In this document: positions 13,201-28,000 of the stretch, one piece after another
Layout: the number at the start of each line of letters is the position of its first letter
Position numbering within the stretch: the first letter of the stretch is position 1
Assembly (NCBI GenBank): GCA_964036295.1
Contig: OZ038463.1
Location: 22,927,069 to 22,991,068, forward strand
Reading direction: 5' to 3'
Length of the DNA: 64,000 bases
From: Plumapathes pennacea
Lineage: Eukaryota; Cnidaria; Anthozoa; Antipatharia; Myriopathidae
The notes under the pieces: model-generated
The model's input: only the letters and a program-made list of their open reading frames with translations
The model's database searches: none
What the model was told of the DNA's origin: nothing
Position numbers and translations under genes: made by a program

Positions 13201-16200
13201 ACAATGCACCATGTTATGCGTTTGTCAATATATCAACAGCATGCAATGGCTGCAAATTCTATATATTTGTACTAATGCTCACGTATTTGAAGTTGCTCGC
13301 TCGCCATGTGTAGAATCATTTTGGCAAACTCTGGTAACTCATTCATTACGTCTTTGCAGATGTTCACGCCCAGTGTACAAACTTCTTTGATAGGATTCAA
13401 GCAACCAGCTTTTTCCTCCAAACACTTCACGTGACCATCATATCCCTCACGTTGACAATGAACTTCCCTCGAGTTGCAAATGCGTTGACTTTGCAAGTAT
13501 ATAGGACGAAGAACTTGATCCAACAAACAGAAGCGAGTCCAGCCTGGACAAAACAAAAAAAGGAAAACCAGCCATATAATAGCCTTTATAGTGGTCCAAC
13601 TGGCAAAATTCGCTTGTAAATGTTGATTGCATTAGCCTCAGGAAAACAAAGTTGTAGCTTGATAAATCACGTCGCGTCAGCCAACGGATGAGAATTGGAC
13701 GTAATTTTGATCATTTTCACTACATCAATTTTAATGCAATAAAATACTTCAATATCTGAACATTAGCTTGAGACAAGGAAGAGTTCAACCTGTATCGAAA
13801 CTGACAATAGCTCCAATATACCAGTGCACGTGCAAAGGATATATATATATACAGGTGTACTTTTTATCTTGGTTACCTACAAGTCAACTGGCTCCGAATA
13901 CGTTACGACTCGAGTACAATGTGCATCTAAAACGGCTTCAAATTTCCAGAAAGCGAAAACAATAAAGTCAATTCCAGCCCACCTTCAAATTCTGATTACA
14001 ACGTGCAATGTAGTTTTAACTTGAAATGATTACAGGTGTATTTTTCTGTTGCTGTTTCATTGCCTATAAAATCTAAAAAATAAAGATCCTCTATGTTCAC
14101 TCTGACAAAACGGGTAGATTTCTTACCTAATTCACCAAGGATACGGGAAGTGTCATTTTGCAATTCACCTGAAAAAAATCTACTGATAAGATATTGAATT
14201 TGAATATTGAGACGCTTTTCGCGATCAGTTCTAAAAGCACGTAACAGACATGAAGGACAAACGGAGAAAGTAGTGACCGAACAAAACAGCAGGCAAAAAG
14301 TCCACGTAGAAACAGAAGAGCAGAAGAGTGAGAAGTGCACACATAAATATATAACAAGGAGTCACAAACGGTGGAAGGGAGAAGGTGGAAGATTGAAAAG
14401 CAAAGATAAACATAGCGAAGAATACATCCAAAAGGAGGAAGGGTTAAATAAATTCAACGGAATGAGAAATAAATGAAGATAGGACGCCGGATGGATGGCA
14501 AATTCAAACTGTTTCAAAGGATTTCTTATATACATAACTACTTAGCGAAACGAAAGGAGAATATGAAAAGATGGGAGAACACGCAATGAAAGAAGTGGAC
14601 AACGAAGAAATATAGACACGAAGAAAAGAAACAATAACGACGCAAGGAAGGAAGGAGATAAAGGAAGAGTAATAACAGGAAGAGTATGAAACAACAAAGG
14701 AAATAGTAACTTACACACAAAAAAAAAAACTATCATACCTGGAAGTTGCATGAGTGCATCACGTGGGAAATCAATGACGTGGCATTTTTCTTTCACTGAA
14801 ACGCAGCGGCCTTGGGACAGACAGAACTTGGTGTCTGCAGGACAAAACTTGTTCAAGGGAGTCATGCTCGAGTTGCTCAGTCCAGCAAAGGAAGCCAGGT
14901 ACTGGAGAGAGCAGATCTGACTGTTAGGGGCGCACTCTCCAGGATTCCCGCAGTAGGCAAAACCGCTAGGACAGTGATCGTTCCAACGAGACTTGTTCTC
15001 GCCTTTTTCTCCGCCTGCCTCTACTCCGTTTCCTTTTGGATCGCTGGCATTTCTTGAACCCATGGCAAACTCACCAGTACAGTTCTCATCAATAGATATA
15101 CATCCCGCGCTACTGAACGCCAACGGACAGAATTTATCACCTTCGGGACAGAGTTTGGTTTGGTTTGCAAGCGGAGTCCAATTGTCACTCTGATTTTTCA
15201 AAAACATCACAAACTTATCCGGATCTTCCAACATTGCAGTGCAGAGACTTCCGGTCTGCTCGATGAATGCGATACTCTGATGAACATGATGGCAGGAAGA
15301 ATACAGTCTTGAGCAGTCGTCTTGGCAAGGTTTTTGACCTGAAAAAATTCGATACTTTAAACATACTGTGGTGTAAAACTAGTAGCAGAGTTAATTGACA
15401 ATTTACCTTTAGTATCGGCAATTACATCAGCTGTTTTCTATAACAAGACATTTGGAAATGGCATTGCACTGCCAAGTGTATTCATTAATATCGTTTGTAC
15501 AGGCTCAAAACTTGCTGCGGACAACTAGGAATGTGGCTTACCTTCAGAACAGTCACATTTATCGCGCGGCATACATCTGTAGATGGAGAGCGAGAAAGAG
15601 GTTGTTAGGGAGAGATAAAAGCTAAGGGGTAACACAGATAGACAAGCTGGCAGGCAGGCAGCAAACAAAAGCATGGAGAGCTACAGTGAAGGTGTTACTG
15701 ACAAAGTATGCTTGGTAATGATTATCACGGATATTCTAGATTATGCTGATGTTATTTGGGGAGATCAATCTGATATCATACTGATGAGCAATACCCGACT
15801 TCTGCCAAAGTCAGTTGCAAAGCTCATCACGGATGAAACAAAGAACTCATCAACTACGAACTCGGCTGCGATACGATGTCCAGTAGGCGTGGACTACATT
15901 GATTAACTTATGTACAAATGCATTAATAAACATGTTGACTGTGATTTTAATTTTAGAAATTTTAGGGACAGTCTGTCTTCTTCTTGACATTCACAGGGCC
16001 AACATCGGTTTATATACCACGCCGCCATTGAATGGAATTATCTACCCATTAGCACTAGGAATTGTATTACCTTTTTTAACCTTTTGCTCTCTGTTCTTTA
16101 CTTATACCATCTATTACCTTTCATCTTGATTTTTTGTAACATCCTTTAGTTTTAGTTTTGTCTGCCTCACTAAAAATCACATCTTGTGACGTGGACCCCT

Positions 16201-16233
16201 GTTTAAAGATCCTTATTATTATTATTATTGTTA

Positions 16234-16273
<40 letters not shown>

Positions 16274-16323
16274 CATTATCATTTTTATTATTATCATTAT
16301 TATTATTATTATTGTCATTATCA

Positions 16324-16384
<61 letters not shown>

Positions 16385-16417
16385 AATTATTTTTATTACT
16401 ATTACTATTATTATTAC

Positions 16418-16478
<61 letters not shown>

Positions 16479-19400
16479 GTTATTATTATTGTTATTATTA
16501 TTATTATTATTACTCTTATTAATATTAATATTAATATTATTAATATTATTAATATGCTTGTGTTTTAATGGACTGGTATTTTTTCCTTCTCTTAGCATGA
16601 TTCTATACCTGGCCTAACAGTTTTAATTTCTGAATTAAATTGTACGAACCATGGCTGACATATTTACTTCTGTTGGTGTTACAAAATTTGACGATACTAA
16701 AAAGCTCTTACGCATTCACTTTTGGACAAAACCGAAGTCCATTTTGGCAAAGAGGTTGATCTCTGACTGTGCATGCGTCTTGTGATACATTTCTTGGCTG
16801 ACAAATTCGGAATGAATTCTCCAGGAGTTCACAAACGGCTCTTCCTTGCCCACAGATATCAGACAAAGCTGCTGTAAAAAAAGCAAAAAGAAGCATATCA
16901 CACATCGGCTTATTAAGTATGATGCAACTATTGTCTTTATCAATACTGGCCAAACTACTTTCCGTTTAGAACCCCAATGGCTGATCAGTCATAAAAATAT
17001 ACCCAAACCACCTCGCTGTACGCAAGACAGTGTACCAGTACATGTGGTCGCAGTCTTGAGAAAATGATTGACACGTTGTGATATTTACCAAACATTTAAC
17101 CCAAAGCGACACACAATATCCATCAATCTACCGCGAGTGGCAATTCAGATTGCAAAGAACTGAGCGGGTGTCTCCATATTTCAAGTCAAACTGTAAATTA
17201 TTGATTACTGCAACCGTTTTAGGCATTACTCACGTATATTTAGCTGCACGCTCGCCATTTGTAAAAGCACTCTGACAGGTTCAGGTAAGTTGCCCATTAT
17301 GTTTTTGCAAAGGTTTACACCCATGGAGCAAATTCCTCTGATGGGATTCATGCAGCCAGAGTTTTCTTCCAAACACTTCAGATGACCGTCATATCCGTCG
17401 CGTCGACAGTGATCTTCCCTCGCGTCGCAATTGTGTTGAGTTTTCATCTGCACGATGTAGAGGGCTTTGTTCATAAAACAAAAGCGAGCCCAGCCTACAC
17501 AAAGCAAAAGAGCAGAACTGATTACCAGTCAAGAATAACACGTTATACTTCACGTCTCCCCTGAGGTTTCAAGTTACCAGATTCCACTGTTTAAAGTGGA
17601 AAACGTTTTAGTGGTGGATTTTGTCCTTGGTTTCTTACCTGTTTGAACGAGGACACGATACGTGTCATTTTTCACTTCACCTGAAAAAGAAAGGTGTTTA
17701 AATTAAAATATGAGTGCGTTCAATCAAGGGAAAAGTAATTGCAGTATCAAAAAACTGTGACTGATTTTGTGTCAGACGCCTAACATGAGAACTGTGACAT
17801 CTCCAACGTCCCACACACAACAAACGAAGACAAGTATGAGCAAGAAAGAGAGCAGGTACATGGAAGGGAAACAGGGACAGGGAAAACGAGAGGAGGGTCT
17901 GCGAAATATTAAACAAAAAATAACCTAGAAATAGCCATACCTGGGTTTTGCATGATTGCAGCAAGCTGACCACTGAAATCATTTTGAAAGTCGTCGCATT
18001 TCTCGTTCACTGAGACACAGCGCCCTTCGCTCAAGCAGTACCTGGTGTCTGCTGGGCAAGACTTGTTCGAGGGAGTCAACATTGAGTTGTTCATGAAAAT
18101 CCAGGCAGCCAAGTGCTGAAGTGAGCATTGCGACATTGGAACGCACCCCGCAAAGAAAGGACAGTACATGGACCCCGAAGGACAGTGATCATGCCAAGGT
18201 GTAACGCTCCATCCTCTTTGGTCTTTATTTTCTCCACCTGATTCTCCTTCCTTCTCTTCTGGATGGCTGCCATTAAGTGGCATCATGACACCAGGACCGG
18301 TACAGTTTGCATGAACTGGAATACATCCTCCGCTTTGGGCCAAGGACCAGAGACAGAACTTGTGGTTCTCAGGACAACTTTTGTTCGCCATTGGAGTCCA
18401 ACTGACGCTTTGATTTTTCAGAAATACCAAAAATTGATCTGGATTCTCCGACAACTTAGAGCAAAAATGTCCGGCTTCCTCCATGAAGCTCAAAGTATGA
18501 TGAACATGATTGCAGGAAGAGTACAGCCTTGAACAGTTACCCTGGCAAGGTTTTTCATCTAATAAAACATCATCATCAACAACAACAACAACAACAACCG
18601 CAATTGGTGAAGTCTCGCGTCTGTTTTAACATACATTTCAACGAGTTCAGTAGTCTTAATATGGGTCATAACCGACCTGAAACTAGGGGTACTTCAAAAA
18701 ATGTTATTGAAATTTTCTTGTACGGTAGTGGGGGTAGTGTACGACTTTGCTTATATGTCCGAGGGTTAACTGAAATCTTTACACACAAAACTCTCACACG
18801 GCAACATTTTGTTAGCTTTCGTTATTGACCTCAACGTTTGTCTAGACGTTTTGTTTATGGCAAGTTTTAGAGTGAGTTCGTTAATACCCATAAACGCACA
18901 GCACATTGCTAACTACAATCGAGGGAAAAGGCTTACCTTTTAGACACTCACATTCTCCAAGCGGCATACATCTGTAGAAGGACAGAGAAAGAAGGGGTTA
19001 AACAGAGAGACGGCGCATACTGTAGTACGCGTTTTATTCGAGTTGTTTCTGCTTCTACACTCGGCCTAGCGTTTGACCACTGTTAGTGTTACCTCAATGA
19101 AACCTTAAATTTACTAATCTTCGTCAAACGAAAATACTATGAGGATCTTACGCGTTCACTCGCGGGCAGAATCGAAGGTTGTTATGGCAATAAGGTATAT
19201 CTCGAACGGAGCATGCATCTTCCGACACCTCTCGTGGCAAACAGAATCCGAATGAAGTCCCCAAGAGTTCGCATACTGTTTTTCCTTGTCCACAGATATC
19301 AGACAAAGCTAGTGGAAAAAAGTTAAGTAAACGTATAAGTACTCAAGTGGGCTTGGTGAGTACAATGCACCATGTTATGCGTTTGTCAATATATCAACAG

Positions 19401-21846
19401 CATGCAATGGGTGCAAATTCTATATATTTGTACTAATACTCACGTATTTGAAGTTGCTCGCTCGCCATGTGTAGAATCATTTTGGCAAACTCTGGTAACT
19501 CATTCATTACGTCTTTGCAGATGTTCACGCCCAGTGTACAAACTTCTTTGATAGGATTCAAGCAACCAGCTTTTTTCTCCAAACACTTCACGTGACCATC
19601 ATATCCCTCACGTTGACAATGAACTTCCCTCGAGTTGCAAATGCGTTGACTTTGCAAGTATATAGGACGAAGAACTTGATCCAACAAACAGAAGCGAGTC
19701 CAGCCTGGACAAAACAAAAAAAGGAAAACCAGCCATATAATAGCCTTTATAGTGGTCCAACTGGCAAAATTCGCTTGTAAATGTTGATTGCATTAGCCTC
19801 AGGAAAACAAAGTTGTAGCTTGATAAATCACGTCGCGTCAGCCAACGGATGAGAATTGGACGTAATTTTGAATATTTTCACTACATCTATTTTAATGCAA
19901 TAAAATACTTCAATATCTGAACATTAGCTTGAGACAAGGAAGAGTTCAACCTGTATCGAAACTGACAATAGCTCCAATATACCAGTGCACGTGCAAAGGA
20001 TATATATATATACAGGTGTACTTTTTATCTTGGTTACCTACAAGTCAACTGGCTCCGAATACCTGATTTGTTGGTTGGTTTGGTACACTAACTGCAATAA
20101 TCTGTTACGACTCGAGTACAATGTGCATCTAAAACGGCTTCAAATTTCCAGAAAGCGAAAACAATAAAGTCAATTCCAGCCCACCTTCAAATTCTGATTA
20201 CAACGTGCAATGTAGTTTTAACTTGAAATGATTACAGGTGTATTTTTCTGTTGCTTTTTCATTGCCTATAAAATCTAAAAAATAAAGATACTCTAGGTTC
20301 ACTCTGACAAAACGGGTAGATTTCTTACCTAATTCAGTAAGCATACGGGAAGTGTCATTTTGCAATTCACCTGAAAAAAATTTACTGATAAGATATTGAA
20401 TTTGAATAATGAGACGCTTTTCGCGATCAGTTCTAAAAGCACGAAACAGACATGAAGGACAAACGGAGAAAGTAGTGGCCGAATAAAATAGCAAGCAAAA
20501 CGTCCACGTAGAAACAGAAGAGCAGAAGAGTGAGAAGTGCACACATAAAAATATAACAAGGAGTCACAAACGGAGGAAGGGAGAAGGTGGAAGATTGAAA
20601 AGCAAAGATAAACATAGCGAAGAATACATCCAAAAGGAGGAAGGGTTAAATAAACGGAATGAGAAATAAATGAAGATAGGACGCCGGTTGGATGGCAAAT
20701 TCACTGTTTCAAAGGATTTCTTATATACATAACTACTTAGCGAAACGAAAGGAGAATATGAAAAGATGGGAGAACACGCAAGGAAAGAAGTGGACAACGA
20801 AGAAATATAGACACGAAGAAAAGAAACAATAACGACGCAAGGAAGGAAGGAGATAAAGGAAGAGCAATAACAGGAAGAGTATGAAACAACAAAGGAAATA
20901 GTAACTTACAAAAAAAAAAAAAAAAAACTATCATACCTGGAAGTTGCATGAGTGCATCACGTGGGAAATCAATGACGTGGCATTTCTCTTTCACTGAAAC
21001 GCAGCGGCCTTGGGACAGACAGAACTTGGTGTCTGCAGGACAAAACTTGTTCAAGGGAGTCATGCTCGAGTTGCTCAGTCCAGCAAAGGAAGCCAGGTAC
21101 TGGAGAGAGCAGATCTGACTGTTAGGGGCGCACTCTCCAGGATTCCCGCAGTAGGCAAAACCGCTAGGACAGTGATCGTTCCAACGAGACTTGTTCTCGC
21201 CTTTTTCTCCGCCTGCCTCTACTCCGTTTCCTTTTGGATCGCTGGCATTTCTTGAACCCATGGCAAACTCACCAGTACAGTTCTCATCAATAGATATACA
21301 TCCCGCGCTACTGAACGCCAACGGACAGAATTTATCACCTTCGGGACAGAGTTTGGTTTGGTTTGCAAGCGGAGTCCAATTGTCACTCTGATTTTTCAAA
21401 AACATCACAAACTTATCCGGATCTTCCAACATTGCAGTGCAGAGACTTCCGGTCTGCTCGATGAATGCAATACTCTGATGAACATGATGGCAGGAAGAAT
21501 ACAGTCTTGAGCAGTCGTCTTGGCAAGGTTTTTGATCTGGAAATATCGATACTTTAAACATACTGTGGTGTAAAGCTACTAGCAGAGTTAATTGAAAATT
21601 TCCCTTTAGTATTGGCAATTGCATCAGCTGCTCTCTATAACAAAATATTTAAAGATGGTATTGCACTGTCAAGTGTATTCATTAATATCGGTATTACAGT
21701 CTCAAAATTGCTGCGAATAACTAGGAATGTGGCTTACCTTCAGGACAATCACATTCATCGCGCGGCATACATCTGTAGACGGAGAGCGAGAAAGAGGTTG
21801 TTAGGGAGAGATAAAAGGTGAGGAAGAAACACAGACAGACAGACAC

Positions 21847-21942
<96 letters not shown>

Positions 21943-21966
21943 CATTATTATTATTATTATTATTAC

Positions 21967-22014
<48 letters not shown>

Positions 22015-25000
22015 CATTATCATTAATATGCTTGTGTTTTAACGGAGTGGTTTTTCTTTTGTTTACATGTCTTAGCCTGATTCTATATCTGGCTTAACAG
22101 CTAAAAGTTCTACATTAAATTGTACAAACCATGGCTGAAATATTTACTTATGTTCGTGTTAAAAAATTGACGATACTAAAAGGCTCTTACGCATTCACTT
22201 TTGGACAAAACCGAAGTCCATTTTGGCAAAGAGGTTGATCTCTGACTGTGCATGCGTCTTGTGATACATTTCTCGGCTGACAAATTCGGAATGAATTCTC
22301 CAGGAGCTCACAAACGGCTCTTCCTTGCCCACAGATATCAGACAAAGCTGCTGTAAAAAAAGCAAAAAGAAGCATATTACACATCGGCTTATTAAGTATG
22401 ATGCAACTATTGTCTTTATCAATACTGGCCAAACTACTTTCCGCTTAGAACGCCAGTCTCGTCAGTCATGAAAATATACCCAAACCACCTCGCTGTACGT
22501 AAGACAGTGTAGCAGTACATGTGGTTGCAGTTTTGAGAAAATGATTGACACGTCGTAATAATTACCAAATATATACCCCAAAGCGACACACAATATCCAT
22601 TAATCAACCGCTAGTGGCAATTTAGATGGCAAAGAACTGAGCGGGTGTCTCCTTATTTCAAGTCAAACTGTAAATTATTGATTACTGCAATAGTTTGTGG
22701 CGGTACTCACGAATATTAAGCTGCACGCTCGCCATTTGTAAAAGCACTCTGACAGGTTCAGGTAAGTCGCCCATTATGCTTCTGCAGAGGTTTACACCCA
22801 TGGAGCAAATTCCTCTGATGGGATTCATGCAGCCAGAGTTTTCTTCCAAACACTTCAGATGACTGTCATATCCGTCGCGTCGACAGTGATCTTCCCTCGC
22901 GTCACAATTGTGTCGAGTTTTCATCTGAACGGTGTAGAGGGCTTTGCTCATAAAACAAAAGCGAGCCCAGCCTACACAAAACAAAAAAGCAGCAGTGATT
23001 TCCAGTCATGAATAACACGTCATACTTCACGTCTCCCCTGAGAGTTCAAATTACCAGATTCCACTAATGTGGAAAACGTTTTACTGGTGGATTTTGTCCT
23101 TGATTTCTTACCTGTTTGAATGAGGACATGGTACGTATCATTTTTCATTTCACCTAAAAAAGAAAGGTGTTTAAATTAAAATATGAGTGCGTGCAATCAA
23201 GGGAAAAGTAATTGCAGTTTCAAAAAACTGTGACTGACTTTGTGTCGGATGCCTAACATGAGAACTGTGACATCTCCAACGTCACACACACAACAAACGA
23301 AGAGAACAAATGAGAGAGACACTGGAAAAAGAATAAAAACACGGAAGAAAGATGGAAATATGAGCAAGAAAGAGAGTAGTACATGGAAGGGAAACAAGGA
23401 CGGTGGAAACTAGAGGAGGATCTGCGAAACATTAAACGAAACGTATATTAGAAATAGCAATACCTGGGTTTTGAATGATTGCAGCAAGCTGACCACTGAA
23501 ATCATTTTGAAAGTCGTCGCAGTTCTCGTTCACTGAGGCACAGCGTCCTTCGCTCAAGCAGTACCTGGTGTCTGTTGGGCAAGACTTGTTCGAGGGAGTC
23601 AACATCGAGTTGTTCATAAAAATCCAGGCAGCCAAGTGCTGAAGTGAGCATTGTGACATTGGAACGCACCCTGCAAAGAAAGGGCAATACGTGGAACCCG
23701 AAGGACAGTGATCATGCCAAGGTGTCTCGCTCCATCCTCTTTGGTCTTTATTTTCTCCACCTGATTCTCCTTCCTTCTCTTCTGGATGGCTGCCATTAAG
23801 TGGGATCATGACATCAGGACCGGCACAGTTTGCATGAACTGGAATACATCCTCCGCTTTGGGCCAAGGACCAGAGACAGAACTTGTGGTTCTCAGGACAA
23901 CTTTTGTTTGCTATTGGGGTCCAACTGATACTTTGATTTTTCAGAAACATCAAAAATTGATCTGGATTCTCCAACATTTTAGGGCAAAAATGTCCGGCTT
24001 TCTCCATGAAGCCCAAGGAATGTCGAACATGATTGCAGGAAGAGTACAGTCTTGAGCAGTTACCGTGACAAGGTTTTTGATCTATAAAACGAAACAACAA
24101 TAAAGACAACAATAACCACATCAACAAGTGCATTTCATGAAGTCTTTACGAACACATTCTTTTTCTTAATTGAAATCTTTCCACACAAATCTCCCACACG
24201 GCAATATTTTCTGAAATTTCATTAGTAAACCCAATCTATGTGCGAACTTCAATGTTTTAACGACTGGGCATCGATCGCGCAGGTACCTACCAAACAACAC
24301 ACTGAAACCATAATTTATGCAAATGCCTTACCTTTTAAACAATCACACTCTGAAAGCGGCAAACATCTGTAGATAGACAGAGAAAGATTGGTTTAAGCAG
24401 GAGGACGGCATATAGTAATTGTGCTTCACTCTAAACAAATCCATTCCCTTTCTCGTGTTTAGCTAAGCACTAATTATCGACGTCAAAATTGTTTCTGTTC
24501 CTACACTCGGCCCATCGTTTGACGGCTGTTAGTGTACCTCAAAGAAGCATGGCTTAGTCCCACTAATCTTCGTCGAACAAAAAGACTATAAGGATCTTAC
24601 GCGTTCACTCGTGGACAAAACCGAAGATTGTTTTGGCAAAGAGGTAAATCTCGAATGGAGCATGCGTCTTCCGACACCTCTCGTGGCAAACAGAATCCGA
24701 ATACATTCCCCAAGAGTTCGCAAACTGTTTTTCCTTGTCCACAGATATCAGACAAAGCTGGTGAAATAAATAAACAAACATATAAGTGACTTCAGTAGTG
24801 GTGGCCTTGTCAAACTATTAACAGCATGCGACGTGAATATCTTTCTAGTTATAGGAACATTATGTGTAAGTTATAAAGATTATTAATTGTAAATATAGCT
24901 ATATTTGTACTAGTACTCACGAATTTGAAGTTGCTCGCTCGCCATGTGTAGAAGCATTTTGGCAAACTCTGGTAAACTGTTCATGACGTCTTTGCAGATG

Positions 25001-28000
25001 TTTAAACCGAGGTTACAAACTTCTTTGATAGGATTCAAGCAACCAGCTTGTTCCTCCAAACACTTCACGTGACTATCATATCCCTCACGTTGACAATGAA
25101 ATTCCCTCGCGTCACAAGTGCGTTGACTTTGCAAGTATATTGGACGAAGAACTTGGTTCAAGAAACAGAAGCGAGTCCAGCCTACACAAAAAGAAAAAAA
25201 GATAGAAAATAAAGTCCGCTTTGATCTATCTGCGATTACTTAATAAAAATTATCGTACAAAGCAGACATGTATATGTTCCATAACATATCCATGTGAGCC
25301 GGTATCGTTGGCTCAGCCACTCAGTCCAAACAAAATAATCAGGTAAAGAAAGCCAATAAATCTTCGCGCTCTTCGTAGCTACGTGTCGGCCATGTTGGAT
25401 AAGAACGGACTTTGCCAATTTGAATATTTCCACTGAATCAATTTTGGTGCAAAAAATACTTGAATGTATTGCGTTCAGACAAGGGACACGTCAAACTGTA
25501 TCAAAACCCGTAAACACACAATGATGATTACTGGAAGATCATAAATCATCTTGATTGTATACATTATCATAAATTATCTCGGTTACCAACGAAGTCAACT
25601 GGATCCACTAAATTCCTGATTTGTTTAGTCGTTCGATGCACTCTTCAACCATATTTTCTGTAATGTCGCCACATATTCCTGGAAAACCTCTTGGCCATAT
25701 GAATTATAAAATCTAAAAACATCATTGTTTTCATAAAGTTCGGAAGTTCTCAAGTGCAAAAGGCTTTAGATCCACTCCACTTACCAGTTTCAGCGAGGAT
25801 ACGGGAAGTCTCATTTTGGACTTCACCTGAAAAAAGAATTTGACTGATAAGATCTTGAATTTGCACATGGAGAAACGCACGTAGTAACATCGGCGACCAG
25901 TTTCATAAGCGCAAAACAGACAAAAAGGACTAACGAAAGAACAAACGCAGCCAGAAGGCAACAAACAGAGAAATTACTACCGAATTGAGGCAGGCAGGCA
26001 AACAAATCCATGCAGGAAAAAAAAAAACAGAAAAATAATAAGTACACATGGAAAAGTAACAACGAGTCACAAATGGGGCCATCCGGAATGGGGCGAAAAA
26101 GCAAAATATATTAATGAAAGAAGGTATAAAGCACATCAAAGAATACATCCAAAAAGGTGAAGGGGTTAGATTAACTCAGCGAGAAGATAAACAAAGGACG
26201 TTGGATGGATGTTAAAATCAAACTGTTTGAAAGGACTACACGTACGCATAACCGCTCAGCAAAACAGAAGAAAGGCAATGAAGAGAGAGAAAACGACCGA
26301 GAGAAGTATACAAGGACGAAATAAATCCAACTAGAGGAAGGGAAGGACAAAGGCACGACGGATGACAAAGAAAAGAAGGAAGGAGAAAGGGAGGGGCAAG
26401 AAAATGAAGAGTCTGTAACAAGAAAAGAAAAGGTAACTTACAAACGAAAATCCCATACCTGGAAGTTGCATGAGTGCATCACGTGGGAAATCAATGACGT
26501 GGCATTTCTCTTTTACCGAAAGGCAGCGAAATTGGGACAGACAGAAGCTGGTGCCTGCAGGGCAAAACATCTTCAAGGGAGTCATGCTGGAGTTGCTCAG
26601 GCCAGCAAAGGAAGCCAGGTACTGAAGCGAGCAGATCTGACTGTTAGGGGCGCACTCTCCAGGATTGCCACAGTAGGCGAATCCGCTAGGACAGCGATCG
26701 TTCAAAGGAGTGTTGTCTTTTTCTCCACCTTCTTTTACTTCTTTCCCTTCTAAATGGCTTTCATTTCGTGGAGGCAAAACATCTGCATCAGTGCAGTTCT
26801 CATTGCTCTGGATGCAGCCATCGCTATGGGATAGAATCGCCAAGGGACAGAACTTTTGACCCTCAGAACAGCTCTTGTTTTCGAAGGGCGTCCAATTGGC
26901 ACTTTGATTTTTCAAAAAATTCACAAAGCTATCTGGGTTTTCCAGCATTTTGTGACAGACACTCCCGGCCTTCTCGATGAAAGAGAAAGTACCATGAACA
27001 TGGTGGCAGGCAGAATACATCCGTGAGCAGTCGTTGTGGCAAGGTCTTTGATCTGCAGAAATGAGTTTGTAATATGTTAATCACACGGATACGGAATGTC
27101 TACGATTTCTCCAGTCTCCATATACATCAAAGGATTTGACAGTTATAATACTGAAACGAAGTCTATCCACACAAGTTTACAGTAAAAATAAAACTGCTAG
27201 CTGTGACTCTTCGGCTCGGCACTAATCAGGGGCCTATTACATTAGGATTGAATTTGTCTAATGGATCTTCAACAATACATTATAATACGAACAACTGTAT
27301 AGTTTACCTTCTGGACAGTCGCACTCTCCTCGCGGGATACATCTTTAGATAAAGAGCAAAAAGGAACTTAGGAAAGTATAAAGATGCAGACAAACAGCAA
27401 GACCTTGTGGTTCATGTGCAACTGCGTGTAGTTTATGTTTCAGTGAACAAGTCTAACTCTTGCCTGCTTTAAGTTAAGAACTACGTAACTATGCATGTTA
27501 GTTTTGTCCAAACACGACCTTCAAGCGAACTGCTGTAAAATTTTGTAAATAGGCCCTGGGCTTATATTTGTTTAATGGCGCTCTTTTTGAGCTTATTCTT
27601 GGGGAGGGTATTATTATTGGACGGAATTTTGTGTTTCGAAAAAACAATAACATTTTCATGGTCATGGCCAAAGTTGTTTATTGTTTCATTTATTTTTATA
27701 AAATCAACAATATAGCTTAACCACTATAACTTTTAAGGAAGAAAAAAGTCTGACAAAAATTAGAATGCTGATTAGTTTGGGAAGGGCTTCGGGATTAAAA
27801 CTTCAAAACTAAAACGATAACGTTCATTAGGCTTATACGGTACGGGCCATTGATATTTGGGCGATAAACCTTACATAAACCCATGGGCCTATATTTGGGA
27901 GGACTAATTATCAGAGGGAGTTTCCCGTTTGCGTTGTGGGGGGCATGTTTTTGGGAAGGCTTATTTACGGTATTAAGGAATAAACAGTAAACTATGTGGC

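Larger units (their letters stand above)
11950..18150 (-). repeat. 6-kb tandem unit II (two cassettes)
   Basis: Second copy, with cassettes 7 and 6. Slightly longer because the ATT tract (16.21-16.55 kb) has expanded. A short segment (12837-12880 and about 13.59-13.71 kb) differs from unit I by indels. Confidence 0.85.
18150..24100 (-). repeat. 6-kb tandem unit III (two cassettes)
   Basis: Third copy, with cassettes 5 and 4. It lacks the LINE body found in I and II but keeps an ATT tract at 21.85-22.03 kb. Similarity fades near the head of A4. Confidence 0.8.
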
